Assembly: GCF_901709675.1 (NCBI RefSeq)
Contig: NC_051090.1
Span: 10,487,342-10,551,341, forward strand
DNA: 64,000 nucleotides
Origin: Syngnathus acus
Taxonomy: Eukaryota > Chordata > Actinopteri > Syngnathiformes > Syngnathidae
Direction: 5' to 3'
Shown: in pieces, positions 51,340-64,000 of the stretch
Layout: each line of letters opens with the position of its first letter
Position numbering within the stretch: position 1 is the first letter of the stretch
Notes under the pieces: generated by a model
Told to the model about the DNA's origin: nothing
The model's input: only the letters and a program-made list of their open reading frames with translations
Databases searched by the model: none
Position numbers and translations under genes: made by a program

Positions 51340-54300
51340 ACTGTTTGACACGTTCGCTGAGTGGCACATTTTTCAATTTTACGCAATTCTCAACACAGTA
51401 TGTTGTCTACACATACAGCACACATACATGATGTATATTTAGTAGCGTTTCTGAGTATAAAACCCACGTAAAAAGTGAAAACTTAAAATAAATGCATTTT
51501 TGATTTAATTGAGGTTAAAATGGAAGAGAATTTAAAGCATATACAGTACTCAATTTACAACAGGGACGGTTGATATATATTAAAAAAAACAATCACACAA
51601 TTTGTGAGTGCAAATTTTTCATGACAATTATTTTTAATCAAAAATATTGAAAGGATAATTACTGAGCTTCCCTAACTTATCACTAGTTAACAGCTACATT
51701 AAAAGTGATATGAAGTGAGTCTCTTTGGATTATTATTTTTTTAACAGAGCTTGTACATCAAAATGAGTGGAAGACTGAAAGGCAATTAACGTTCAGTGTT
51801 ATACAGAATAAACAAATACATGAACAAGGAATAAATGAAGCAATGACGATTGTTATTAGAAACCAGAAGAGCAATTTGCACTATCAATCGACAATTGTTG
51901 AGTCGTAGGCAAAATGAACAGGGACAGTTGTCTTAAGTGTAAATAGCACACTGGGAGTCTGAATTTTGGCAGATGTGTGTGCTACCAGACTGGGAGGGGC
52001 TTCGTTATGGCTTCATCTGCATTGCGGCTTCAATTCAATTAGGGGGCACGGCAAGAAACTATAAAACTCAACAGTCTTGGAAAGGTGTGGCAACATAATC
52101 AACAGGGCAGAGGAATGTTTGAAGTCGCATCAACAGCATCATTTTGCACATTTCACAGCTTCATAAATAAAAAGAGAAAACAAAAAATGAAGGCGTGCGT
52201 GGTCACATCTGATGATTACCAACACTGTTAGTTTGTCCTAAAACGGTAAAAGTTGTTAATGAGTCGACTAAACCCGCACACTTGGCGGGTACGAAAACAA
52301 CAGTGACGATTTGAAACAACAGCGAGGAATTGATCCAAAAGATGAAGGAAAATCATGCAAAAGCTTCTTACAACACTTGTTACAAAAAGAGCAGGAATAC
52401 CAAAGGAGCTAAAAAAAAAAAAAAAAACACCAGAGCTTTTTGTTCTGCATTTCGACACAATGTGCTCATCTAGCACGTTTAACCAGTCATTCATTCATTC
52501 GATCAAATCCAAATGCTGTGGTACTTCGGGGCAAAGTGCATCGGTTCAATTTCAAACCTTAATGTCTTCCGAAGAGTGTCAATCAATCAATCACTGAGTC
52601 AGTCAAACGAACGGAAACACAATCACCACAGAAAGACATTCAAACAGGACATCAAAAGATGTTCATATGTACAAGTCATTCAAATAAAACTGCCGCCGCA
52701 CGTCATGTGCCACGTGAACACGCACACCACACTTAGCTGGTCGTCTTAAAAAACAAACAAACATTGCATCCATAAAGAAATGTGTGTACTACACATCAGT
52801 GGTCCCTGTGTCACCACATTGGAAAATAGAAACGATGATGCGGCAATATTGGGCCGATGGGAGACGCCTGAGAAGGAGGAAAGCTCTTTTTCTGGCTCTT
52901 CTTCAACAAGGAGCAGTCCTGCTTGAGTTGCCCCGGCAAAGTCTGTCACCAGACAGTTAGAATGTCAAGTCGCCATGCCGGAGAAGAGAAAAAAACGAGG
53001 GCGGTGGAGAGGATGCAAGATAGCCCTGCTCTCTGCCTGATTGCTGTTTGGGTGATGCGCATGAAGAAAGACAAGTAATGATGAGAAATACTCGCTCAGA
53101 CCACATGAGCAGATATGAGCACACGTATGGGAGACATTGAAGACGCGTTAGGGACATGCAACGTGATGTGGATGACGTGTCAGAACAGGCATGAGGAGCA
53201 GAGTGGCACAGGCGGGCCGGCGGGCGGGGGGGCAGGCATCACCAACCGAGCACAGATGTCATGAGCAAAGGGATGAGGTGAAAACGTTGCGGCGCTCGAC
53301 GTTAGTGGCAGACATCATATTCGCAAAGCTATGCAACCCCAAAAGAGACATGAAAAGAAAAGTCAACATGTGCTTTATGGGACGCGACATTTATTATTTG
53401 ACTTTCTTCATGTCTCTTTAGGGGCTTTGTAGTCATTTTTAAGAAGCCTGCCATATATTAATCTTATTTTCCTCATTTCCAGAATGGGGGAAATCGGCAC
53501 TAGCGAACACAATTTAAATAAAAATAAAAGTCTACAAGCAAGTCATTTGAATGAGTTTAAAACAGCGACGGGTGATTGTGGCGTGAGGTCGACACCTGCT
53601 GTGTTATGAGCCTGAAAATTAGTAAAGGGTCCTTTCGACTGACTGGAATTTTGGAGACTGGAAAATGGGAGCATCTTTGCTTTGGAGCTTTACTGCTGAG
53701 AGGGGAACATGACGGTCGCCCTCTACTGGCCAATTAAAGTAGAGCTCCCCCAAATGCAGCGGCCTGCATCATTTTTAAGGAATTTAATTCCCGCTTACTG
53801 CCATTTGGGTTCTCCCCTGTCGTTTAGTTAAGAGGCGAAAATGCCACGGCCGTTAAGGATGTGAGAGCATGCCGACATGCAAACTTGCCCTTCTCTTTCC
53901 CATTCTCGCTTTCACCCCCACCACCAAAAATCAGGCATCGGCGAGAGCCCTCCACCAGCCAATCAACCACCTGGCCACCCCGCGGCCCTCAGGAACCTGC
54001 ACAGTCATACACAGGAGAGAATTTGTTAATAAGGCGCAACGTCACAGGAAAAAGGGAACCTTTGGCATGGATGTCGAATGACCAAAGTTTGACTTTGCTT
54101 TCCTTAACGTGCAGCCATGTGGCTATATAAATCAAATTTATTCGACATATTTGAGACCTTCTGCCGTCACGTTCAGTGGAACAAGGAAATGACAAGTTGG
54201 GCAGGACAGAAAGCAAAGGGAATGACTAATTTGTTGGTTTTGCTCAAAAGGGTTTTTCTGAAAATATAGAATATCAAAACATCAGTGTCACTTATGCAGA

Positions 54301-54730
54301 AACACTCGAAGCTAAATTAATTTGTCCAATATCAAATAAAGACGTGACCGTGAGTGAAAGGAAAATCTGCTCTGATGGCACAGATCAAGCAAAAACTTTT
54401 AAATCAATAAAAAGCACCAAAATCAATAAAATAGCTATTTACAAAACATCAACAAGATGGAGCACTTTGATCAATAAGAAGCAATAAAGAGTTTCTCACG
54501 TGCACATGCTGTAAAAATGTCTTTCACACACAAACACACACTCACCACTGCAGCATCGGCTACAAGGGGGGGGGGGATGATTAAACAGTTAGTGGAAGAG
54601 ACGGACAGTGGATGAGAGGGAAGCCAAAACGTGCAGATGGAGACACGCTTTGCGTCTTGGTTCTTGGTTCTTGTCGGTGATGAAAGAATGGAAAAGGGTT
54701 TTGAGGGTTCACAGGACAGAGGAGAGGCGA
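51340..54730. other. Convergent 3' region between bcar3 and fnbp1l
   Basis: No coding exon was recognised on either strand. It must hold the fnbp1l 3' UTR, reading leftwards from 54735. On the minus strand AATAAA occurs at 54142-54137 and 53395-53390 and either could end that transcript, giving a 3' UTR of about 0.6 or 1.35 kb. Poly-A/T runs near 52410 and a G run near 54568 are the only other notable items. Confidence 0.5.
54137..54142 (-). terminator. fnbp1l: Candidate fnbp1l polyadenylation signal
   Basis: AATAAA on the minus strand, about 600 bp past the fnbp1l stop codon. It is the first canonical hexamer I noticed; a second lies at 53395-53390. Confidence 0.35.
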
Positions 54731-54734
54731 AGCT

Positions 54735-57700
54735 TCAGATGTAGGTGACGGCACCTTTGCAGTTCTTCTCCATGGTGATTTCCACATAGGTGGTGGGTAC
54801 GTAGCCCTCTTGCCCGCTCTGCTTCCTCGCCCGTGTCCATCCGTCGCCTTTGTCTTCCTCGATGATGTACAAAACCTGCAGGAAGACATACAGGACAGGT
54901 CGGTGGGTTTTCTTTTTTAAAACACAATTACAATAGTTAAGAAGTGTTAGAAAGCTGACATTAAAATGGGAGAAAATAATGGCACCTCACCTCATCTTCA
55001 GCCATTACCAGGGTTCCCTCATTCTGACCTAAAATAAAAAAATAAACGCAGCCATAAACCGAGGTATTTTTAGTCATTCTTGCATACCGCACATTTTACA
55101 GCGTGCAGCATAAACTGCCATGACATTAACCGTATATAAATAAAAGCAACACATGCAGGTGCTACCTCAATTGCTGTAGGCGCATAAATATGGCCGCACG
55201 TCAACCTCCCGATTTCCAAAGGCAATGTAGCGAAAGCTTGAGTGTCACGAGGAATCCGAGCTCACCGTCAAAAGAGTACAAAGCTTTGCAGTGTCCGATG
55301 ACGGGCAGCGGGTCGTCGTCATCAAATTCGTCGTCAAACTCGTGCGGGTCGCCGCTGGGCTGCACGGGACCGGAGCGTTGATGGGGCGCGTGCTGCTCCT
55401 GGGCGGCGTCTTCCGTGTAACTGCCTTCAGGGCTGCGACAAACAGAGCAAATGTTGCGATTGGACTCTGCGGCTCTGGCAAATGCAATGAGTTCATTTCC
55501 ACGTTACCTCTCTCTGCCTTGGGGGGTGGGATGGTGGTTGTCGGCGCTATGTCTCCTGTCCTTGGAGGCCTGCTTGGCCTCCACCTCGGCCAACCAAGCC
55601 TGCCGTTGGAGCGAGACAGGAGAGTCGAGTCAGCGTTTTCAGAGAACCAGCAACATCCTGTCGTTTGTGGCCAGGAGATGGCGCTTGTTCTTTTCTCACC
55701 TCATGTTTGTGAATTTCCGAGCGGAGCTTTTCCATGTTGAATATGGTCTCGGATATTTTGGGCTGCAAGCTGTTGGGGTCGCCCATTGGTGGAGTTTTCT
55801 CATACACGTCTTTCATTTTGTTCAGGGCGTCCCTGGAAGAGGCAAAAAGCAAAGTGGCCATGTAATAGATACAACACAACTTGAGCAAGTCCTCAGTACC
55901 TCTGATCCATCTCAATTTGGAGCTTGTTGTTGAGCTCATCAATTTTCTGCTGCAAGCGCTTCCTCCTCTGCTCGGGGGGCAAGTGGCTGAAGTCCTCCAC
56001 CGATGGAGCCTGGAGCAAAATGAAGCAAAATGTTAACGTTCCACTTTGTTCTGTGGGAATGGGAACTAGTTCAAATGGGAATTTTTTCTTTTTTCCTACA
56101 TTGTCATCTGTTGGCTACAATCGGGACACCTACGATACATAGCGCGGACACGGCAAGATGTCTCTCTTTCCTACTGTAAGCAACTTACGTCCACTTACCA
56201 GCTTGACGGACCACTGGGATGTAACACACGAGCGATTCCAGAAAGGCAAGCAGACGACATAATAAATACGATGCTGGTTAGTCGAACCCCTATGGCTAAC
56301 AGTCGATTGGTTCCAACCTCGCCAATCCACATTTTAGTTTGTAAAATTATTTTTGATTTATGTTTCTTGTCATAAACTCATTTACCTTTAGTCTGGGGTT
56401 CGTCACTTAATATGAATGTGTAGGCTATGTAAGACTAGAAATAATAAAAATATGTCAAAGTATTTTCAAGTGTTCAAGTGAGAGCTGCAAATGTGAGGTG
56501 CAAAAGGCAAACGTGGCTCGATTGCTTGCCGCACATTTGCGAGAGTGCTCTCGCCTTTGCGTCACCCCACTGCAAACTCGGCAAGACCACCAAGATCATC
56601 AAACATCCAATGTCGGCGACATTAGCACCGCAAGCCAAACGCCAAAATCACCAGAACTCCTTTCCAGCATGATTGTGGGAGAAATCTGCCATTTTGTAAT
56701 TGCGACACAGATGTGGCAGGAACTAGAAAAGCCCAAAGTGGAGACGAGCGTAGAGGCAGGCAAGGTGTTTGCAAGTCTCCGAAAATGACCATTTTGAGAG
56801 AGCTGCACATTTGACTCAGCAGCCATCTTTTTTTAATTGAAAGCATTTTCATGACCTGCAGACACCCTGGAGAAAAGCACACTTCAATCATCAAGGCGAC
56901 ATGATCTCCCTGGCACAAGCGTCAACGGCACAAGGCTACTTCCTGGCTCACCCCTCTTCTGAGACCCTTCAAGTTCTGGGGGATTCTGGGGACTGTGGTC
57001 TTTATGTCGGACAGATACTGGTTCACTCGTTCAGCACTGAACCGATTGGGAGTCAATTGCGAGCTCGGCCGTGGCCAGGAGGAGGACAAAGGAGGTGGAG
57101 GGGGGGAGGAAGAAGGGGACTGGCGGGGAGCGGGAAGAAAGCATAAAAGCGTCAGTCAGGACGGCACTTTTGTCAATCGGACGGGCTCGAAAAACAACCT
57201 CAACTAAGGTCAACAATTAGCCATAAAAACGCCAGAGCCCAAAAAACGAAGTCATCAGCTACGTGCAAGAAAATAAAGTAAGGCCTAATCGTGGACGGAT
57301 TACTGCCACCAAGGTTCCTGCAAGGCAGCGACAATGCAGAGATAATAATTAACCAACATTGCCCTCGTGAAGAAGAAGGGCAAGGTCCATGAGCGTAGCA
57401 AAATCTGAGACAAAAACAAATGTCAAGCTAAGCAAATGTGCAACGACGTCACGTGGGCTGGCAAATCAGAATAAAATTTTGAAACAAACTTGCAGATAAA
57501 CAACCTGTACGTTTTGTGCTGCTGCTCAATGACATGGAGGAGACAACAAATGCTCCACCAGAAGGGGGCGCCGCGCCGCGCCACGTACCTTTGGTTTCTT
57601 CCCAAAGAGCCAGAGTTTGTTCTTGGCTTTGCTGATTGAGTGTTTTGGGTCCGGTCGCGGCCCGGGGGCGCCGTCTCGCTCTCCTTTGGGCGTGTTGCTG

Positions 57701-60700
57701 CTGATGGCCCCCTCGGAGCCGGTTCGACTGAGATTCTGACTGTAGTCTTCAAAGGGGAAGTCGCCCGGAGGCTCAAAACCAGACTTGAAGGACTCCACGA
57801 CGATGCCGGAATCCTGGAGCGAGGGCAGAAAAACAAAGGTCAATCAGACAACAAGCAGAGATTCTCCATCTTGCTTCTTTCCTTCTACACACCCTTCGCT
57901 CATCAACAGCTTTGGCTGCCGTAACCATTCCTTCTAAGCACTTGGAGATGATGGGAATGACTCTTCGTTCCGCTTCTGCAAAGGTTCGGTACGTCTCGCC
58001 GAGCTTCACCGTTCGCCGCTCATCCATCGCTTGCAGATTCTGCGAGACAAGCGCAGGCGTGTGCATTTCGACCAATCAATTGTCAAAGCGATGACGGTTA
58101 GAGAAGAGGCAAGTGCTGAATGTACGAGCCTGGCTCAAAATACATTTCCATCGCTCGCCGGTGTCAGCCGAATAACGTTTGGGTTACCTTGAAGATGTGT
58201 GGGATGGCATTGTTGAAATGTTTCCACTGCTCGGCGTTGAAGTTCTGCAGTTGGGCAGCGTACTCGTTTTTGCTCTCGTCGACCGTGTGAGTGCGCAGGT
58301 TATATTGCGCTTTGGCCTGAAAGCAAACAGCAAAGGAATCAGCAAGTGGAAAAAGTCAATATTTTTATTGTTAATGCAGATGGAAGGCACATTGGCACAG
58401 TTTGGAGGCTGTTAGTTACCTTCTCAACTTCGGATTTTGTGGCATTGATGTCGTTGTCTAATCTCTCAAAATTTATTTGGGATTTCTCTGCTTCCTTGCA
58501 TTCTCTTTCAAACTTCTTCTTACTCTGTTGAGCAAAAACAAAATAGCAAAGCATTATCCATGGCAAGAGGATCTGAAATAAATGTGTGGTTGTAAAATAT
58601 CAATTTAGTGACAATTAAAAAAAAAGCCACCAAAACGTGCAGGCTAATATTAAACGAGCCACAGAAAAAAATAAAAAGTGATGTGAATGGGACGGAGATG
58701 GTCGACTTCCTGACGGGCCATCTGGGTCACATTAGTAGAGAAGCAAACAGTTGAATAGCGGAGACATGACGAGCAGATGATGAGTCAAGCCTCACAGCCA
58801 CCCACCCAAATAGACACTTGACTAGTCACTGTACTATCAAAGAATTCACAATGAGCATTTGATGCCGGTAGTTGCGCCACATTGTGTCATGATATTGCAA
58901 ATTGCTAGCTTGTTTGCAGTAATGGGGTACATCCAACCAAATGACCTCAGAAATGAGCAAATGGAATCGCTGCGGGTGATTTTCAAAGCCAAGAGGACGT
59001 TTGCCAAGTGCGGCACATGGGCCTGCGACTGTGTGTCATTGCAGTCACTCCCAACGACCAGCCAAAGCTGCGTTTCTTCTCTCAACAAAAATAAGTCAAA
59101 TAAGGAATATAAGAACCATATGACCGAGAGTAACCTTTGAAATATGAAAGAAGAGAAAATGAAAGGAGGAAAAAAAACATACCCCCCCTCCCCTCCTCCT
59201 TTTACTTACGTTGTCCATCTGTTTCCAGCAGTGATCCAAATACTGCTGGGCCTTCCTGCCCTCCTGCAGATGCTGCGCTCACACGCGCACACAAACAGAC
59301 ACACACAAACAACCACAAACACACAGACACAACAGCAATACAACACAACGTTTAAACCAAAAGACAATTGACACATAACACACACAAGAAAACATTGCTA
59401 TCCACAACAGCGAGGAAAAGTGCCGCACCACAACTTAGCAGGAGCCAATCTAATGACATAGCTGAGTACGCGAAAATGAAAGTAAGCTAGCACGTGAGCC
59501 CGTTTAGCGGTGTAGTGTATTTCTCCAAGAATAGTTGTGCATAATACTACTCCAGCCGACAACTTGATGGGGGAAAAAAAAAACAACAACACGTATGCCT
59601 CTTATTTGGGGTCTCGTCCCATCTCCACGTTTGGAAAGTGGCTTAAGTATTCCACTGAGAGAAGGGAATGTTCTTCCAAAGAATGCGAAGCGTTTACAGC
59701 AGCGGCGGCAGCTCAGGGGAGGAAACAAAGGCAGATGTTTGACATGACGCTCAACATACGCATCCTCTCATCAAACTCCAAACAAGCACGCAGAAACATT
59801 GTCGGGGCAAGCGTGGGCACTTTTCTCGCTGTCACAGCGTGACCAAAACGTGCTCACCAGTTTTCTCTCGGTTTTCAGGTCCTGGCTGTATCTAATGAGC
59901 GTTCCGTAGACCTTGTGGCCCATCTCCTCGGCCACCACCTCCCTCTGGCCCGCGTAGTCATTCAGCTCGTTCAGGATGTCGTAAAAGGACAGACACGACG
60001 TGAACCTGCAAGATGGGCACCATTTGTTCCTGCCATAAGCAAAGTGACCGATTTTGGCAGACTCACCTGGGTTCCTCATCTTTGGAGCGCTTTGGCCAAT
60101 ATTTCTTGACCAAGTTCCTGATACAGAAGAGAGACAAGTCATGGCTTAGATACGCTCAAAGATGGACACTGCCTTCTTTGTGTGTGTTTGCACCTCAGCT
60201 GCTTCGCATAATTTTGCTCAATTTCCAACCGTTCCTTGACAAACTTGGCGTAACGCTCCAGGAAGTCGATCCCCCATTGAGTGTGCTTGTCCAGATTATC
60301 GAACTGGTCCTGTTGACAAAAAATAAATAAATGAACACACAAATTCAGTATCACTGCTTGTAGCCCAGTTCACAAAGACGTCGCCATGACGGGAAGCGGA
60401 TGAGCCATGCAGACGTCCCGCGTGCATTCCAGGGGACGCGGCAACCTTAATGGGCACAAAATACGCTGGCAGGACAAAAGGGCTCATTAGCCGCTCTTGC
60501 ATTCCAGGGCAGACACACAAACGCAGCTTGTCTTCCCTCTTCCATGACATTCCTGGGAAAGCCCTGATTTCTGAAGAACCAAGAACCGTTGCGCATCCCC
60601 CAATACCTCCGCTCAGCTCATGCATGAAAAATGGCAAATATCGAAATGTGTTTCGCTTTCTCACAAACGTGTACACTTTTCTTCACCTTTGCTAGCTGGA

Positions 60701-63700
60701 AGAGGAAACGTGAGCGTCATGCTGGCTTGTCAGCTTTCATGGCAACCCGAGCCGTCTGCTGTCACGCCGCACGTCCACAACCTGACGGACCGGTTTGTCT
60801 GACAACATGGTAAATTCTGGATCGAGCTACCCCAGCTGTGATACGTCAATCTAAAATTAAGCATTGCTCCACAATCATTTGTGCGCACTCATCATGGAAC
60901 ATTAGTTTTTAAAACATCCACTTCCTGTATCCACATTAACAAATGTGCCTTCTTGGCCCACATTTGAGGGAGAATTCTGGAGTACAGGAAGTATGCCAAA
61001 AAACATCAGTCTGTTTACCTTCCAAACTGCCAACAACTATAGAAAATAAATTGCTGTCATATTTTAAGAAGAGGGGAACATCCGAAAGTTTTATTTTATT
61101 TTATTGTGCCAACATTGACACATGCAGATAACACTCGGATGCCGATAGTCATCACTACATTACTACAATCGTCATTACTACAAAGTAGAAACAACTCGGA
61201 GAGAGACAAGAGTGATGACACACGAACCCAAATGCACACGTCGTAAAAACTGTACGAGCTGCTGAGCATAATGGTGGCAAAAGAAAAGTGAAATTTGGAA
61301 CATCAAATAAGATCAATAAGGGAAAGTGTCAAAGAACAACCTCGGGCCTCTTGGACTTGGATAATCATTACAAGTTCACTTTACAGTTTTATTGTTTGGT
61401 TGAATGCATTTGCCGATGTTTTAAAACGTATATTTAATCTATTTCAGGGCTCAGAGGAGCAGACACAATGCCAGGCACCTTCTCGTTTATGGATGTTTAT
61501 AGCGAGTGACTCAGAGGCACAATGTGCAATTGATGGGCAGGTTACCGGGGTAACCAAAACACGGCTACGCCAGCAGCTAGTACGTTGGTGTGTAAATGAG
61601 CAGGGCAGACTTGAGGGCAACACGGAACACTTTTACGAGGCCGACTAGCCAAATAGCCAGCCTGGGAAAAGTCTTGGGAAGCGAGAATCACCGTTGTCTT
61701 CTCGTATGCAAAAAGACAGAAAGGAAATGGCAGAAGGAAGAGAAGCGGGAACCTGACCTAGTTAGACTCCTCACATGTGTATACAGTCACTCCCCGTGGT
61801 GTGATTGGAGGTACAGTGTGAGCAAGAAGTGTGTATGAGCTTCAAATTGCAACCAGAAGCCAGCGCGACCGTCACACCCGCATGCAGAAAAACGCCCCTC
61901 TCACAGATCATCCGCCCGACAAGGTCACGACGTGTTGTGCCCGCACACAAGACCGACTGGACATCAACACAACGTTTGTCTCACTTTGAAAGCATCCACG
62001 TTTGTTGCTTAGTGGCCTGCGAGCACCAAAGTCGGACAGGATGGCCCGCGGCTGCTGCAAAGTGGACCCAAGCACAGCTGCCGGTCTGACCAAAGCCTGC
62101 CAAGTCATGACTATGAGAGGTCTGGAAGTATTCCTGTCTCCGGTGAGTCAGAATTCACTTCCTGGAAAGAACGTACTAAACACTACAGATAAAAGAAGAC
62201 GGAATTTGGATCCCTATGACTGCTGCGAGGAAACTCCAGCTGAGAACCGACCAAAAACTGAGTCACAAGGTGACAATCTAAAAAGAAGCTTTTGCAAAAC
62301 TTGCGTCTTACATTGCGGAAAAGGCCCTTTGACTTGCCATACAAAAGATCGCCTTAGCTAACTCACCTCAGTAGGAGACCCGAGGCAACGTCCTAAAATA
62401 TTGAAGCTTTGCGGGTATCAAATGTTTTCCACACCGCATGCGCCGGCTCCTGGATGAAATATGAGGATGGAAACTTGTTCCGCTGCTTCACGGCCGGTCT
62501 GACTTTCCGACAGGGCCTTTTCAACTCTTCGGCTGACGGACGTTCCGGTAAAGGCCCGTCTCGCACTTCTCTTGAAGCGTGGCCGGTCGGCAGAGAACAC
62601 CACCTGCCGGTCTCTCCTCCATAAGAGAGACTTGGTCCCCGAAAGACTCGAGTCGGGAGAACAGAACGAAGCGCGGTATGGCGGCATCTGAGTGATCCGT
62701 CTGAATTGAGCTAATGAACTGCTAAGCAGCCAAACAGGTTGAATGTTGACAGCCAACACATTAATCTCATCAGAGGATTATGACTAGGGCTACTCGGTCC
62801 ACGTGAGCGTCTTTGTTTGCTTTGAAATGAGCTTTGCCACTACCACAGATATTGGAGGGATGCTAGCCCGCTTCCTGACAACTACGAAGGTGCCCTTGTG
62901 CAAGAATGCGACCCCTCCAGCTCAGGAGGTGCTAACTAGACATGTCTTTCAGTCTGACGTCTCACCTCGCACGCTCGCATGTGTGTGACCCGCTTTGTGC
63001 GCTGTGCAACACAAATATACAACATGCTGCATGTTAAATTTTCCCACAAGGGAGTAATAACAGGGTTCTAACAAGCCTTTTTAGTTGGGTGGCCCCGAGT
63101 CATTACGCTACCGTTCATGGTGATCCCTGAATAATTAAAAACAACCATAAATTCAATACATGAGCAGTCTATAACAGGCAATTAATCAAAAATACCCAAA
63201 ATTATAGAAAACACAAAGCTTTAGAATAAATAAGAAATAGTATTTCACACAAACCCTCACAAATAAGTCGTACTCATTCATCGAAAATAACCCAACATAC
63301 ATTTCATATCAGTCAACGTGAAGATGACGCACGCGAGTGGCAATTTATCAAGTTAAAACAAACCGTTATTATTATTACTATTATTATCACTATTATTATT
63401 ACTATTATTATCATCATGATTATGATTATTATTATTAACTTTAATTTATCGGATGATGATCATTTGAGGGACAATGAGCGCGGTCGGTGTGTCTTCATGG
63501 TTTTTCTCCGCCCTTCTGCAAGCAATCCCTGCCAACGTCCATCCAAACTGGGCGTGACAGCCAAAATTGTTCAAGAAACAACTTGCCGGTCTAAATATTG
63601 CATAGAGTGGGGCAAACAGCACAAGTGTTGCAACACGAAATCCGGCGAAGCAAGGGAGGTAGAAAGGCGAGCTGCCCGGAGGGAGACCTGCCTATTGTTC

Positions 63701-63967
63701 CGCCGCCGCTGTCTCAAGCGTTGCTTGAGGTGTGCCAGGGATTAGCTTTAGCATTAGCCGCTGCCCAAAGCCTTAGCCGCGCGTGCTTTACACAACGCTT
63801 AAAAAAGAAGAAAAGACGATAAGAAAGAAAAAGAACGGTAACACAGCACCTTTTCCCGTTCCAAATCCACTCGCCGAGTTGAACAATAAACTCACAACCG
63901 CAACAAAAGCGGAGTGTTGATAAGAAGTGTCCCAAAGACTTACCCAAAGCTCCGTTCCCCAACCCAT
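54735..63967 (-). CDS. fnbp1l: FNBP1L (TOCA-1), F-BAR/HR1/SH3 protein (complete)
   Basis: Binds curved membranes through its F-BAR domain, active CDC42 through HR1, and N-WASP/dynamin through SH3, driving actin assembly in endocytosis. Exons (minus): 63967-63944, 60309-60194, 60117-60067, 60005-59858, 59272-59210, 58524-58420, 58316-58188, 58039-57893, 57813-57589, 56009-55900, 55832-55700, 55599-55508, 55432-55266, 55028-54991 and 54875-54735. Phases fit throughout; 562 aa. F-BAR about 1-285 ([71 protein letters not shown]); linker [14 protein letters not shown]1 about 337-425 ([28 protein letters not shown]); SH3 about 494-555 ([36 protein letters not shown]); C-terminus GAVTYI. ESGFEPP-type and [10 protein letters not shown] signatures fit FNBP1L better than FNBP1 or TRIP10. 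The linker exon found in longer human isoforms was not seen. Confidence 0.95.
60310..63943 (-). other. fnbp1l intron 1, no exon recognised
   Basis: The largest intron of the gene separates an eight-codon first exon from the rest of the F-BAR domain. The frames present are short and not protein-like. An ATT-type simple repeat lies at 63366-63437. The region just upstream of exon 1 (63968-64000) is too short to judge the promoter. Confidence 0.6.
63366..63437. repeat. (ATT)n-like simple repeat
   Basis: Imperfect ATT/ACT trinucleotides within fnbp1l intron 1, about 510 bp downstream (in transcript sense) of exon 1. Confidence 0.85.
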
Positions 63968-64000
63968 GGCGGATTGCCCCCTTGTGAGTTGGTCGGGATC

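Overview
The window is nuclear DNA of a ray-finned, probably percomorph, fish. Its genes are split into many short exons with small introns, it carries the tail of a Rex3-type RTE retrotransposon and many simple repeats, and every recognised gene is a vertebrate orthologue. I assembled the exon models by eye from reading frame, GT/AG sites, intron phase and remembered human proteins. Individual splice junctions are therefore inferences, although the phases agree throughout.

Layout. (1) 1-2000, minus: 5' part of ttc14 (seven exons, runs off the left edge). (2) 2001-3214: intergenic DNA with a 5'-truncated Rex3-like insertion flanked by a 10-bp target-site duplication. (3) 3215-17764, plus: a four-exon gene for a secreted mucin-like protein of about 4594 residues. 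Exon 2 alone is 13.5 kb and holds about 30 tandem units of 122/128/129 residues. (4) 17.9-18.9 kb: an orphan exon-like segment. (5) 18895-20532, minus: an unrecognised gene of at least six exons. (6) 21164-26903, minus: complete hps3 (23 exons). (7) 27-32 kb: mostly empty, with a likely hps3 promoter and two TATA-type promoter candidates. (8) 32-51.3 kb, plus: bcar3, with a probable untranslated first exon, a long N-terminus beginning at 35198 and an alternative short N-terminus at 42909. (9) 51.3-54.7 kb: convergent 3' regions. (10) 54735-63967, minus: complete fnbp1l (15 exons).

The genes are not a functional cluster. BCAR3 and FNBP1L are neighbours in human 1p22 and both act on the actin cytoskeleton and adhesion. 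HPS3 (BLOC-2, lysosome-related organelles) and TTC14 lie on human 3q. Finding both pairs joined here suggests a fish-lineage rearrangement.

The most unusual item is the giant mucin-like gene. It has a higher-order repeat structure kept perfectly in frame, a signal peptide on a separate upstream exon, and a short non-repetitive C-terminal domain on two small exons.
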